NCBI GenBank assembly: GCA_900757505.1 | Contig: CAAEOE010000022.1 | Coordinates: 1-12,019 of the forward strand | Direction: 5' to 3' | DNA: 12,019 nucleotides | Source of the DNA: an uncultured Collinsella sp. | GTDB lineage: Bacteria > Actinomycetota > Coriobacteriia > Coriobacteriales > Coriobacteriaceae | Position numbers and translations under genes: made by a program | The notes under the pieces: generated by a model | Database searches by the model: none | What the model was told of the DNA's origin: nothing | The model's input: the letters and a program-made list of their open reading frames with translations, nothing else | Part shown: positions 6,406 to 12,019 of the stretch, piece by piece | Layout: each line of letters starts with the position of its first letter | Position numbering within the stretch: position 1 is the first letter of the stretch

Positions 6406-7824
6406 ATGGCCTACGACGCCAAGAAAATCTATTACCGCTTCGATGACCACTTGAGCCGACTGGTTCTGGATTACGAAGCAAGCCGCCAGATTTCGTCTGA
6501 AAGCGAAAACCTCTACCACGGCCTGCCGACCGCCCCGTACGACGAGGGCCTGTTCGTAGAGCATAACGTCAAGCGCGGCCTGCGCAATGCCGATGGCTCG
6601 GGCGTGGTCGCGGGCCTTACCCGCATCTCGGACGTGCACGGCTACAACAAGGTCGACGGCAAAGTCGTGCCCGACCAGGGCAAGCTTACGCTGCGCGGCT
6701 ACAGCATCGAGGACCTGGTCAACAACGCCCAGGCCGAGAATCGCTATGGCTACGAAGAGGTCGCCTACCTGCTCATCACGGGCTCGCTGCCCAACAAAGA
6801 GGAGCTCGACGGTTTTTGCGGACGTCTGGGCGCTTTTAGGCACCTGAGCGATGAGTACGTCAAAGAGTTCCCCATGACCACGGTGTCGTCGAGCATCATG
6901 AATGTGCTTCAGCGCGCCGTGCTGCTGCTCTACGCCTTCGACGCCGAGCCCGACGCCATTACGCCCGAGCACGAAATCGACGTCGCCATCTCCATGCTCG
7001 CCCGTCTCCCCCGCATCGCCGCCTTCGCGCATATGGCCTCGGTCGCCAAGCGCCGCGGCTCCGAGGTTCATGTACCGCACCCCACACCCGGTCTCTCCAC
7101 CGCCGAGACCATCCTGCAGGTGTTGCGCGGCGGCATGGCATTCACCCGCGACGAAGCCATGCTGCTCGACGTGATGCTCATGCTGCATGCCGAACACGGA
7201 GGCGGCAACAACTCCACGTTTGCCTGCCGCGTGCTGTCCTCCTCGGCCACCGACCCGTATTCCGCCTACGCCGCGGCTATCGGCTCACTCAAGGGCCCGC
7301 GCCACGGTGGCGCCAACGCCAAGGTTGTCTCCATGCACGAGGACATCCGCGCGCATGTCTCCAATTGGGAGGACGAGGACGAGGTCGCAGCCTACCTGGG
7401 CAAGATCCTCGACAAGCAGGCCTTCGACGGCACGGGTCTCATCTACGGTATGGGCCACGCCGTCTACACGCTGAGCGACCCGCGTGCCGAGGTGTGCCGT
7501 CGTTACGCGCGCACGCTTGCCGCCAAGAAGGACCTGGGCGAGGAGTTCGCGCTCATCGAGCGCATCGAGCGCCTGGCCCCGCAAGTGATGCGCGATCACG
7601 GCATGACCAAGCCCATCTGTGCCAACATCGACCTGTACACGGGCTTTATCTACAAGATGCTCGGCGTGCCCGAGACGCTCTTTACGCCGCTGTTCGCCGT
7701 CGCCCGCATGGCCGGCTGGTCTGCGCACCGCATGGAAGAGCTCTTCTGCGCGCACCGTATTATTCGCCCGGCCTATCGTCCGGTGATCGAGCCGCTGGAG
7801 TACAAGCCGCTCGCTGACCGCTAG
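6406..7824 (+). CDS. gltA: Citrate synthase (citrate/2-methylcitrate type)
   Basis: This cytoplasmic enzyme condenses acetyl-CoA with oxaloacetate to give citrate and CoA. Motifs across the 472 residues: LRGYSIEDL (96-104) near the N-terminal domain; HAEHGGGNNSTF (261-272), holding the first catalytic histidine; GPRHGGAN (297-304); the family signature GMGHAVYTLSDPR (348-360) with active His351; and NIDLYTG (407-413) with catalytic Asp409. RMAGWSAH (434-441) supplies the C-terminal arginine. The N-terminal extension of about 70 residues is longer than in the short Bacillus enzymes but is seen in clostridial-type homologues of similar length. AGGAG (6396-6400) lies 5 nt before ATG. No aconitase or isocitrate dehydrogenase gene is in the window. 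In an anaerobe it probably serves glutamate synthesis; methylcitrate activity cannot be excluded. A strong terminator follows. Confidence 0.96.
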   Translation: MAYDAKKIYYRFDDHLSRLVLDYEASRQISSESENLYHGLPTAPYDEGLFVEHNVKRGLRNADGSGVVAGLTRISDVHGYNKVDGKVVPDQGKLTLRGYSIEDLVNNAQAENRYGYEEVAYLLITGSLPNKEELDGFCGRLGAFRHLSDEYVKEFPMTTVSSSIMNVLQRAVLLLYAFDAEPDAITPEHEIDVAISMLARLPRIAAFAHMASVAKRRGSEVHVPHPTPGLSTAETILQVLRGGMAFTRDEAMLLDVMLMLHAEHGGGNNSTFACRVLSSSATDPYSAYAAAIGSLKGPRHGGANAKVVSMHEDIRAHVSNWEDEDEVAAYLGKILDKQAFDGTGLIYGMGHAVYTLSDPRAEVCRRYARTLAAKKDLGEEFALIERIERLAPQVMRDHGMTKPICANIDLYTGFIYKMLGVPETLFTPLFAVARMAGWSAHRMEELFCAHRIIRPAYRPVIEPLEYKPLADR

Positions 7825-7850
7825 GACGCGGACCGTTATAGAACTCGAGC

Positions 7851-7885
7851 GTGGCCAGGGACCCAAGCCCTTGGCCACACTTTTT
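7851..7885 (+). terminator. Rho-independent terminator after citrate synthase
   Basis: GTGGCCA (7851-7857) pairs perfectly with TGGCCAC (7872-7878), and GGG/CCC extends the stem past a one-base bulge. TTTTT follows at 7881-7885. It lies 27 bp after the citrate synthase stop and ends just before the ribosome site of the next gene. Confidence 0.85.
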
Positions 7886-7910
7886 ATGCCAGTAGAAAGG
7901 ATCGCAACGA

Positions 7911-8753
7911 ATGATTGTGTTTTCCGATATGGATGGGACGCTGCTGACGAGCGATAAGCAGATGAGCGACGCCACTTGGGCAATGCTCGACGAGCTCGCA
8001 CGTCGTGGCATCGAGTTTGTTCCCTGCACGGGGCGCCCGCTGTCGGGCATCTTTGAGCCCATTCTCGCCCATCCCGCCGTGCACTACGCGGTCTGCGCCA
8101 ACGGCGCCAGCGTCTGGCGGCTCGACGAAGATACGCCCACCGACACCTCACGTGCTACGCGCATTTTGAGCCGACCGCTCGATTGCGGCATTGCCCACCG
8201 CATCCATCGCATTGCCGCCGGCCACGATGTGACCTTCGATATCTTCGCGGATGGACAGTGCTTCCTCCCCCGCTCGCTATACGGGCGCCTGGATGAGTTC
8301 TGCGGCGGTGACCCCCACATCGCGGCTTCACTCAAGCGCACACGAACGCCGATCGACATGGATATCGACAGCAAGATCGACGAGGTCGAGACGCTCGAAC
8401 GTATCGCCATGTACTGGCACAACCTGGCCGATCGCGACGCCATCGCGACGGCGCTCGACACGCTCGGAGGCATTGAGGTCACGCGTTCGTACGCCATGAA
8501 TATCGAGGTCATGGGCGAGGGCGCCACCAAGGGGACGGCCCTCACTTGGCTATGCGAATACCTGGGCAAGCGTCTCGCCGACGCCTGGGCGTTCGGCGAC
8601 AACATCAACGACATCCCCATGCTGCAGGCAGCGGGCCACGGCATGGCCATGATCAACGCCGAGTCCGAAGACCGCGAGGCCGCCGACGCCATCACCGAAT
8701 ACGACAACGACCACGACGGCGTCGCCCGCACCATCATGGCCGCCCTTGCCTAG
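7911..8753 (+). CDS. Cof-type HAD-IIB family hydrolase
   Basis: A 280-residue cytoplasmic phosphatase of the haloacid dehalogenase superfamily. Motif I DMDGTLL (6-12) contains the nucleophile Asp6 and the acid Asp8. Motif II is CTGR (39-42), the motif III lysine is Lys207 in EGATKG, and motif IV is GDNINDIPML (229-238). The roughly 120-residue insert between motifs II and III is the C2 cap of subfamily IIB. Members remove phosphate from sugar phosphates, nucleotides or cofactors such as FMN and PLP; the substrate cannot be read from sequence. AAAGGA lies 9 nt before ATG. It stands behind the citrate synthase terminator, so it may have its own promoter, though none is obvious in the short gap. 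Its stop codon is the first base triplet of the repeat-filled convergent spacer. Confidence 0.93.
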   Translation: MIVFSDMDGTLLTSDKQMSDATWAMLDELARRGIEFVPCTGRPLSGIFEPILAHPAVHYAVCANGASVWRLDEDTPTDTSRATRILSRPLDCGIAHRIHRIAAGHDVTFDIFADGQCFLPRSLYGRLDEFCGGDPHIAASLKRTRTPIDMDIDSKIDEVETLERIAMYWHNLADRDAIATALDTLGGIEVTRSYAMNIEVMGEGATKGTALTWLCEYLGKRLADAWAFGDNINDIPMLQAAGHGMAMINAESEDREAADAITEYDNDHDGVARTIMAALA

Positions 8754-8764
8754 TCATTGGTCAG

Positions 8765-8809
8765 TCATTGGGGACGTTCTTAAACGACTAGTCGTTGGGG
8801 ACACTCTTC
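8765..8809 (+). repeat. Dispersed 27-bp-period repeat, copy A1
   Basis: Two GGGGACRYTCTT motifs (8770 and 8797) lie exactly 27 bp apart around the perfect 14-bp palindrome AACGACTAGTCGTT (8783-8796). It matches copy B (9828-9872, opposite strand) at 40 of 45 positions by hand alignment. It occupies the gap between two convergent HAD genes. Confidence 0.9.
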
Positions 8810-8819
8810 GCAAAAAGCT

Positions 8820-8868
8820 GCAAGGACTGTCCCCCACTGTCGGCAGAAAAGGAACGTCCCCATCTGCC
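8820..8868 (-). repeat. Dispersed 27-bp-period repeat, copy A2, inverted relative to A1
   Basis: GTCCCC occurs at 8829 and 8856, again 27 bp apart, around an imperfect palindrome CTGTCGGCAG. It matches copy C (11855-11903) at 41 of 49 positions by hand alignment. A1 and A2 face each other: GGGGACACTCTT (8797-8808) can pair with AAGGACTGTCCCC (8822-8834) in a hairpin that could act as a bidirectional terminator, although T-runs are weak. Confidence 0.88.
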
Positions 8869-8871
8869 GGA

Positions 8872-9666
8872 TTAGGAGAGACTCTCCAGCACGCGACGGA
8901 GCTCCTGCTGGACGGCGTGGTCGCGGTTACAACCCACCACGCGATCGGCCACCGCTTTAAGCGCGGGGCGCGCGTTTTCCATCGCGCAGCCCGTGCCGAC
9001 AAAGCGAATGATCTCGTAGTCGTTCATCGAGTCGCCAAACGCCATGACCTCGTCGCGACCAATGCCGTAATGCTCCGCGAGCTGCGCGATACCCGAGGCC
9101 TTCGACACACCAGGCTGCATGGCATCGATCCACGCGTTGCCCGAAGGTGCAAAAGTAAAGAGCTGACCAAGTTCGCGCTGTAGCACGTACGCGCTGTCCA
9201 TAACCGCACTGTCGTCGCAAAAGATACTCGCTTTGATGATATTTACGCTGGGATCGGGCAGCTCCCAAATGCGCTCGGCATTGGGAAGGTCCTTATCGAC
9301 CTCACGCACGAACTTGCACTCGTCATCGAGCAGGAAGGACTTGGTTCGATCAAATAGCGCAAGATGCAGATTGGGAAACGTCCTGACGGCTTGGGCGAGC
9401 CTTCGAATCGCTAGGTGGGAATACACCTCACGGTCTACCATCTTACCGTCGGCGTAGACCTGGGCGCCGTTAGCGGCGACAAAGTCCATCTTGTCGCGAA
9501 CGGGCGCAAAGAACTCGCACAGGCGATCGTAGCGACGACCTGACGATGCGGCGAAATGCACGCCATGCTCGTGTAGCGCCAGAATCAGTTCGTAGGTCTC
9601 GGGAGGCACCTGGCCGTTTTCGTCAAGCAGTGTGCCGTCCATATCGGATGCAATCAGTTTAAACAT
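8872..9666 (-). CDS. Cof-type HAD-IIB family hydrolase (second, minus strand)
   Basis: A 264-residue HAD phosphatase. Motif I DMDGTLL (8-14) has nucleophile Asp8 and Asp10, motif II is SSGR (41-44), the motif III lysine is Lys189 in GVSKASG, and motif IV is GDSMNDYEII (211-220). The intervening cap marks subfamily IIB. It shares family and architecture with the hydrolase at 7911-8753, which converges on it, but the two differ enough in the cap that different substrates are likely. The stop TAA is 3 nt from repeat copy A2. The ribosome site AAGGGAG lies about 8 nt before ATG and is inside a long hairpin (9672-9733), so translation may be regulated. The gene is bracketed by repeat copies A1 and B in opposite orientation. 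Substrate unknown. Confidence 0.93.
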   Translation of the reverse strand: MFKLIASDMDGTLLDENGQVPPETYELILALHEHGVHFAASSGRRYDRLCEFFAPVRDKMDFVAANGAQVYADGKMVDREVYSHLAIRRLAQAVRTFPNLHLALFDRTKSFLLDDECKFVREVDKDLPNAERIWELPDPSVNIIKASIFCDDSAVMDSAYVLQRELGQLFTFAPSGNAWIDAMQPGVSKASGIAQLAEHYGIGRDEVMAFGDSMNDYEIIRFVGTGCAMENARPALKAVADRVVGCNRDHAVQQELRRVLESLS

Positions 9667-9671
9667 GGAAA

Positions 9672-9733
9672 AGCTCCCTTCGGGCTTGTTGGAATCGAAC
9701 GTGTATCCGATTCCAACGTACCCAAAGGGAGCT
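9672..9733 (-). promoter_or_regulatory. Long leader hairpin enclosing the ribosome site of the minus-strand HAD gene
   Basis: AGCTCCCTT (9672-9680) pairs with AAGGGAGCT (9725-9733), GGG (9682-9684) with CCC (9721-9723), and GTTGGAATCG (9688-9697) with CGATTCCAAC (9708-9717), leaving a 10-nt loop. That makes 22 base pairs with only small mismatches. In the minus-strand RNA, the 3' arm is the Shine-Dalgarno sequence AAGGGAG of the HAD gene, followed by UUUUCC and AUG. It could block ribosome binding or act as a weak attenuator. It is not a riboswitch class I recognise. Confidence 0.6.
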
Positions 9734-9736
9734 CAA

Positions 9737-9765
9737 ATAAGACTCCGCGGGCGTAAACGTTACAA
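9737..9765 (-). promoter_or_regulatory. Candidate promoter of the minus-strand HAD gene
   Basis: On the minus strand TTGTAA (9760-9765) and TCTTAT (9737-9742) are 17 nt apart; each matches four of six consensus bases. The predicted start would fall near 9730, at or inside the 5' arm of the long hairpin. A weak call made on spacing and position. Confidence 0.3.
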
Positions 9766-9801
9766 GGACCTGGCAAATAGCTCACACATGCCAGAGGTCC
9801 T
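9765..9801 (-). terminator. Hairpin downstream of adenine deaminase, possible terminator
   Basis: AGGACC and TGGCA (9765-9775) pair with TGCCA (9789-9793) and GGTCCT (9796-9801): 11 bp with a GA bulge and a 13-nt loop. In the leftward transcript of adenine deaminase it is followed by UUGUAACGUUU, a poor but U-containing tract. It touches the candidate -35 of the next gene. Confidence 0.4.
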
Positions 9802-9827
9802 ACGGTCGCGGCGTCAGGCAGCCCGCC

Positions 9828-9878
9828 AAAGAGCGTCCCCGATGACTAGTCGTTTAAGAACGTCCCCGATGACTAGTC
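9828..9878 (-). repeat. Dispersed 27-bp-period repeat, copy B
   Basis: GTCCCC at 9835 and 9862, 27 bp apart, with the palindrome GACTAGTC at 9844-9851 and again at 9871-9878, also 27 bp apart. Inverted, it matches copy A1 at 40 of 45 positions. The stop codon of adenine deaminase (9873-9875) lies inside the second GACTAGTC, so the repeat begins within the end of the gene. Confidence 0.9.
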
Positions 9879-11693
9879 GGCGTAGGTGAAGGTTGTGACG
9901 TCGAACATGCCCTCGGGGCGGATGCGGAGCGTCGGGATGACCGGCAGGGGCAGGAAGATGATGCCCATGATGGGGTCGAGCGGCGGCTCAATACCCATGG
10001 CGCGCGCCTTGACCATAAAGTCGTCGTGCTGCGCGGCAACGTCCTCGGCCGTGCCTTCGCTCATCAGGCCACCGAGCGCCAGCGGAATGCGCGCCACGAC
10101 CTCGCCGTTACGCACCAGCACGTGACCACCCTGGCCCACGGCCTCAACGGCAGCCATCATATCGGCAGCGTTATCGCCCACCACGCACACGTTGTGCGAG
10201 TCGTGGCCGATCGTGGAGGCAATGGCACCACCGGTGATGGTGAAACCGCGCACCCAGCCGCGACCGATATGCTTGCCGACCAGGCCCAGGCCAGCGGGGC
10301 CGTCGCCATCGGCGCCCTCGGCCTGCAGCGACACGCCACGGCCATGGCGCTCGATCAGCATAATGCGGCGCAAGTCCTCGGCGCTCTCGGGGCGGGCCAT
10401 ACCCGTGATTGCCATACCCGGGATGACATCGATAACGGCCTTGCCCGGCTTAAAGGCATAGTCAAACACGTCGAGCGAAAGCTTCGGCAGCTTAACGGAA
10501 GCGCGCAGCTCATCGGCAAGGGCTGCGACCTCGGCCGTCTCGGGCGCGACCTCGCCCACAAAGGTGCCATCCTGCGCCACCAGGGCACCGGCGGCATACA
10601 CGCGATGCGGAGCTGTGGCAAACGTCAGGTCGTTGAGCACCAGCAGGTCGGCACGCTTGCCTGGGGCGATCGCGCCGCGGAGCTCATGCGGGTCGCGACA
10701 GCCGTGGTCCAGGCCAAATGCCTCAGCCGTGGAAAGGGACGCCATGGAGATGGCGACCACCGGGTCGACGCCAGCCTCGATGGCCACGCGGCAGGCATTG
10801 TCGATCATGCCGGTCGAAAGCGCGTCGGAGGGAGCGCGGTCGTCGGTCGCAAAGCAGCAGCGGCGGGCGCGGGCGGGGTTTTCCAGCAGCATCGGGGACA
10901 AATTGGCCAGATCGTGGCTGCACGTGCCCTCACGCAGCATCACATACATGCCGCGGGACAGTTTATCGAGCGCCTCCTCGGGAATCGTCGACTCGTGGTC
11001 GGCGATAATACCCGCCGCGGCATAGGCGTTGAGGTCCTTGCCGGCAACGAGCGGCGCGTGGCCGTCAACCTGCTTGGACGGCGTCTGGTTGGCAGCATCG
11101 ATGCGAGCGCAAGTCTCGGGGTCGGCCATAAAGACGCCCGGCAGGTTCATCATTTCGCCCAGACCAAAGACATCGCCTGGATGCTCGGCAAAAAACGCCT
11201 GCATATCGGCAGCAGAAATAACGGCACCGGCCTGCTCGTCGGGCAGCGCGGGCACGCACGAAGGCATCATGTATTTGATGGAGATGGGTGCGCGGCGGCC
11301 GTCCTCAATCATAAAGCGCAAGCCGTCGAGACCGGCAACATTGGCAATCTCGTGGCTGTCGGCAATGGCGGTGGTAGTACCGCGCGTCGCGGCCATGCGA
11401 GCATACTCGGCGGGACGGATGTTCGAAGACTCGATATGCAGATGCCCGTCAATAAAACCGGGAGCGAGATAGCGACCCTGGCAGTCGATGACCTCAGTTG
11501 CCTCGTAGGTGCCAGCAGCATCGTCGCGACCATCGTAGAGCACGCCGACGATCACACCGTCCTTGACGGCAACGCTGCCGGGCGCCACACGCTGGCCATA
11601 CACGTCGACAATCTGCGCATTGGTAAACAGCGTGTCGACGGGCACGCGCCCCTCGGCAGCATCGATCACAGACCTCATGACCTCAACGGACAT
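9873..11693 (-). CDS. ade: Adenine deaminase
   Basis: This amidohydrolase converts adenine to hypoxanthine and ammonia in purine salvage. From the chosen start it has 606 residues, the usual family length. Visible are PGFIDGHLHIESS with metal ligands His84 and His86, GEMMN with Glu180, DGHAP with His212, ADHES with His233 and ATDDRAP with the acidic pair 284-285. The C-terminal domain typical of adenine deaminase follows, with GHDSHN and the conserved GG(L/I)MSE region. The frame is open to ATG 11789, but that would add 32 atypical residues and lacks a ribosome site. ATG 11693 has AAAGGAG 5 nt upstream and is preferred. It appears to be a single-gene unit: no gene follows in the same direction before the HAD gene, and upstream there is only a leader hairpin, a candidate promoter and repeat C. 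Its stop lies within repeat copy B. Confidence 0.95.
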   Translation of the reverse strand: MSVEVMRSVIDAAEGRVPVDTLFTNAQIVDVYGQRVAPGSVAVKDGVIVGVLYDGRDDAAGTYEATEVIDCQGRYLAPGFIDGHLHIESSNIRPAEYARMAATRGTTTAIADSHEIANVAGLDGLRFMIEDGRRAPISIKYMMPSCVPALPDEQAGAVISAADMQAFFAEHPGDVFGLGEMMNLPGVFMADPETCARIDAANQTPSKQVDGHAPLVAGKDLNAYAAAGIIADHESTIPEEALDKLSRGMYVMLREGTCSHDLANLSPMLLENPARARRCCFATDDRAPSDALSTGMIDNACRVAIEAGVDPVVAISMASLSTAEAFGLDHGCRDPHELRGAIAPGKRADLLVLNDLTFATAPHRVYAAGALVAQDGTFVGEVAPETAEVAALADELRASVKLPKLSLDVFDYAFKPGKAVIDVIPGMAITGMARPESAEDLRRIMLIERHGRGVSLQAEGADGDGPAGLGLVGKHIGRGWVRGFTITGGAIASTIGHDSHNVCVVGDNAADMMAAVEAVGQGGHVLVRNGEVVARIPLALGGLMSEGTAEDVAAQHDDFMVKARAMGIEPPLDPIMGIIFLPLPVIPTLRIRPEGMFDVTTFTYAD

Positions 11694-11719
11694 ACATACT
11701 CCTTTAACCGTAGAAAACA

Positions 11720-11749
11720 GCTGCGGAGCGGACAGGCCTTCACCGCAGC
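11720..11749 (-). promoter_or_regulatory. Leader hairpin of adenine deaminase
   Basis: GCTGCGG (11720-11726) and CCGCAGC (11743-11749) form a perfect 7-bp stem with a 16-nt loop containing AGGCCT. In the leftward transcript it is followed by UGUUUUCU and then the ribosome site 14 nt later, so it may attenuate transcription. It lacks the conserved core of purine riboswitches. Confidence 0.4.
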
Positions 11750-11761
11750 AAGCTAATAGCC

Positions 11762-11789
11762 ATTGTATGCCCAAACGATGGGCCAACAA
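11762..11789 (-). promoter_or_regulatory. Candidate promoter of adenine deaminase
   Basis: The minus strand has TACAAT (11762-11767, five of six consensus bases) and TTGTTG (11784-11789, weak) 16 nt apart. The spacer contains the inverted repeat GCCCA-TCGTT-TGGGC, a possible regulator site. The leader to ATG 11693 would be about 60 nt and include the 11720-11749 hairpin. Confidence 0.4.
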
Positions 11790-11854
11790 TACGCCCCTCC
11801 GCTTAACGGCACACGCCGCTCAGCGCAATGGGGGCAGGTTACTTTGCACCAATG

Positions 11855-11903
11855 GCAAGGAGTGTCCCAAAGTGCCGGCACAAAAGGAACGTCCCCAAGT
11901 GCC
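11855..11903 (-). repeat. Dispersed 27-bp-period repeat, copy C
   Basis: GTCCCA (11864) and GTCCCC (11891) are 27 bp apart around the perfect palindrome GTGCCGGCAC (11872-11881). It matches copy A2 at 41 of 49 positions. It sits in the 326-bp gene-free stretch right of adenine deaminase (11694-12019), which otherwise holds only the deaminase leader, its promoter and the hairpin at 11976. Confidence 0.88.
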
Positions 11904-11975
11904 ACCAACGGAAGCGCCGATGTTTTGGCAATGACAGCGAGCGGGCCGCATTTGAGACAAGGTGACGTGAAACGA

Positions 11976-12004
11976 AAGGGCGCTGACCTTCTGGTCGCGC
12001 CCTT
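11976..12004 (-). terminator. Strong hairpin, probable terminator of a gene beyond the right edge
   Basis: AAGGGCGC (11976-11983) pairs with GCGCCCTT (11997-12004), and GACC with GGTC inside a one-base bulge, leaving a TTCT loop: 12 bp in total. Read leftward it is followed by TCGTTTC, a modest T-rich tract; read rightward there is none. It would end a minus-strand transcript entering from the right. Confidence 0.5.
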
Positions 12005-12019
12005 GAAGTTGAACGTCAG

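Noticed and set aside
6022..7197. A 391-residue minus-strand open frame across the ACT and citrate synthase genes
   Set aside because: It runs over two well-supported plus-strand genes and their spacer, shows no domain, and is low-complexity shadow sequence.
8770..8861. The 27-bp-period motifs as a small CRISPR array
   Set aside because: There are only two motifs per orientation, the intervening sequence is itself repeated at other sites, and no cas gene is present.
10026..11756. A 576-residue open frame on the plus strand opposite adenine deaminase
   Set aside because: It is antisense to a gene with clear family motifs, has no ribosome site and is rich in His, Arg and Gly as expected from GC-rich codon shadows.
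11694..11789. 32-residue N-terminal extension of adenine deaminase from ATG 11789
   Set aside because: The extension lacks a ribosome site and would overlap the candidate promoter and leader hairpin; ATG 11693 has a strong ribosome site and gives the usual family length.

Overview
The window looks like chromosomal DNA of a GC-rich anaerobic actinomycete of the Coriobacteriia, most likely a Collinsella-type gut organism. That assignment is inferred from base composition, codon use and the intergenic repeats, recalled rather than searched. No rRNA, tRNA or CRISPR array was seen.

Left third (1-4918): an ABC export-type locus on the minus strand, read right to left. It holds a 746-residue permease built from two homologous halves, an ATPase whose start overlaps the permease stop, and a further permease-like gene cut by the left edge that repeats the same domain. 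Facing away from it on the plus strand is a two-gene unit: a four-helix DUF2975-type membrane protein and a small YozG-like HTH regulator. The spacer between the two units carries a perfect 7+7 palindrome over a plausible plus-strand -10 box.

Middle (4919-6040): a tyrosine recombinase remnant starts at the codon after the regulator's stop, in the same frame. It lacks its N-terminal part and has an internal amber codon. About 400 bp rich in GC palindromes follows with no supported gene.

Right half (6041-12019): conserved metabolic genes. A 95-residue ACT-domain protein precedes a 472-residue citrate synthase that ends in a clear terminator. Two Cof-type HAD hydrolases then converge, and adenine deaminase lies on the minus strand. 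The citrate synthase probably feeds glutamate synthesis, the deaminase serves purine salvage, and the HAD enzymes are probably sugar-phosphate or cofactor phosphatases.

The most striking non-coding feature is a dispersed repeat family. Paired GGGGACRYTCYT motifs, spaced exactly 27 bp apart around a palindromic core, occur four times in three intergenic sites. One site fills the gap between the convergent HAD genes, one includes the stop codon of adenine deaminase, and one lies upstream of adenine deaminase. A 22-bp-stem hairpin containing the Shine-Dalgarno sequence precedes the minus-strand HAD gene.
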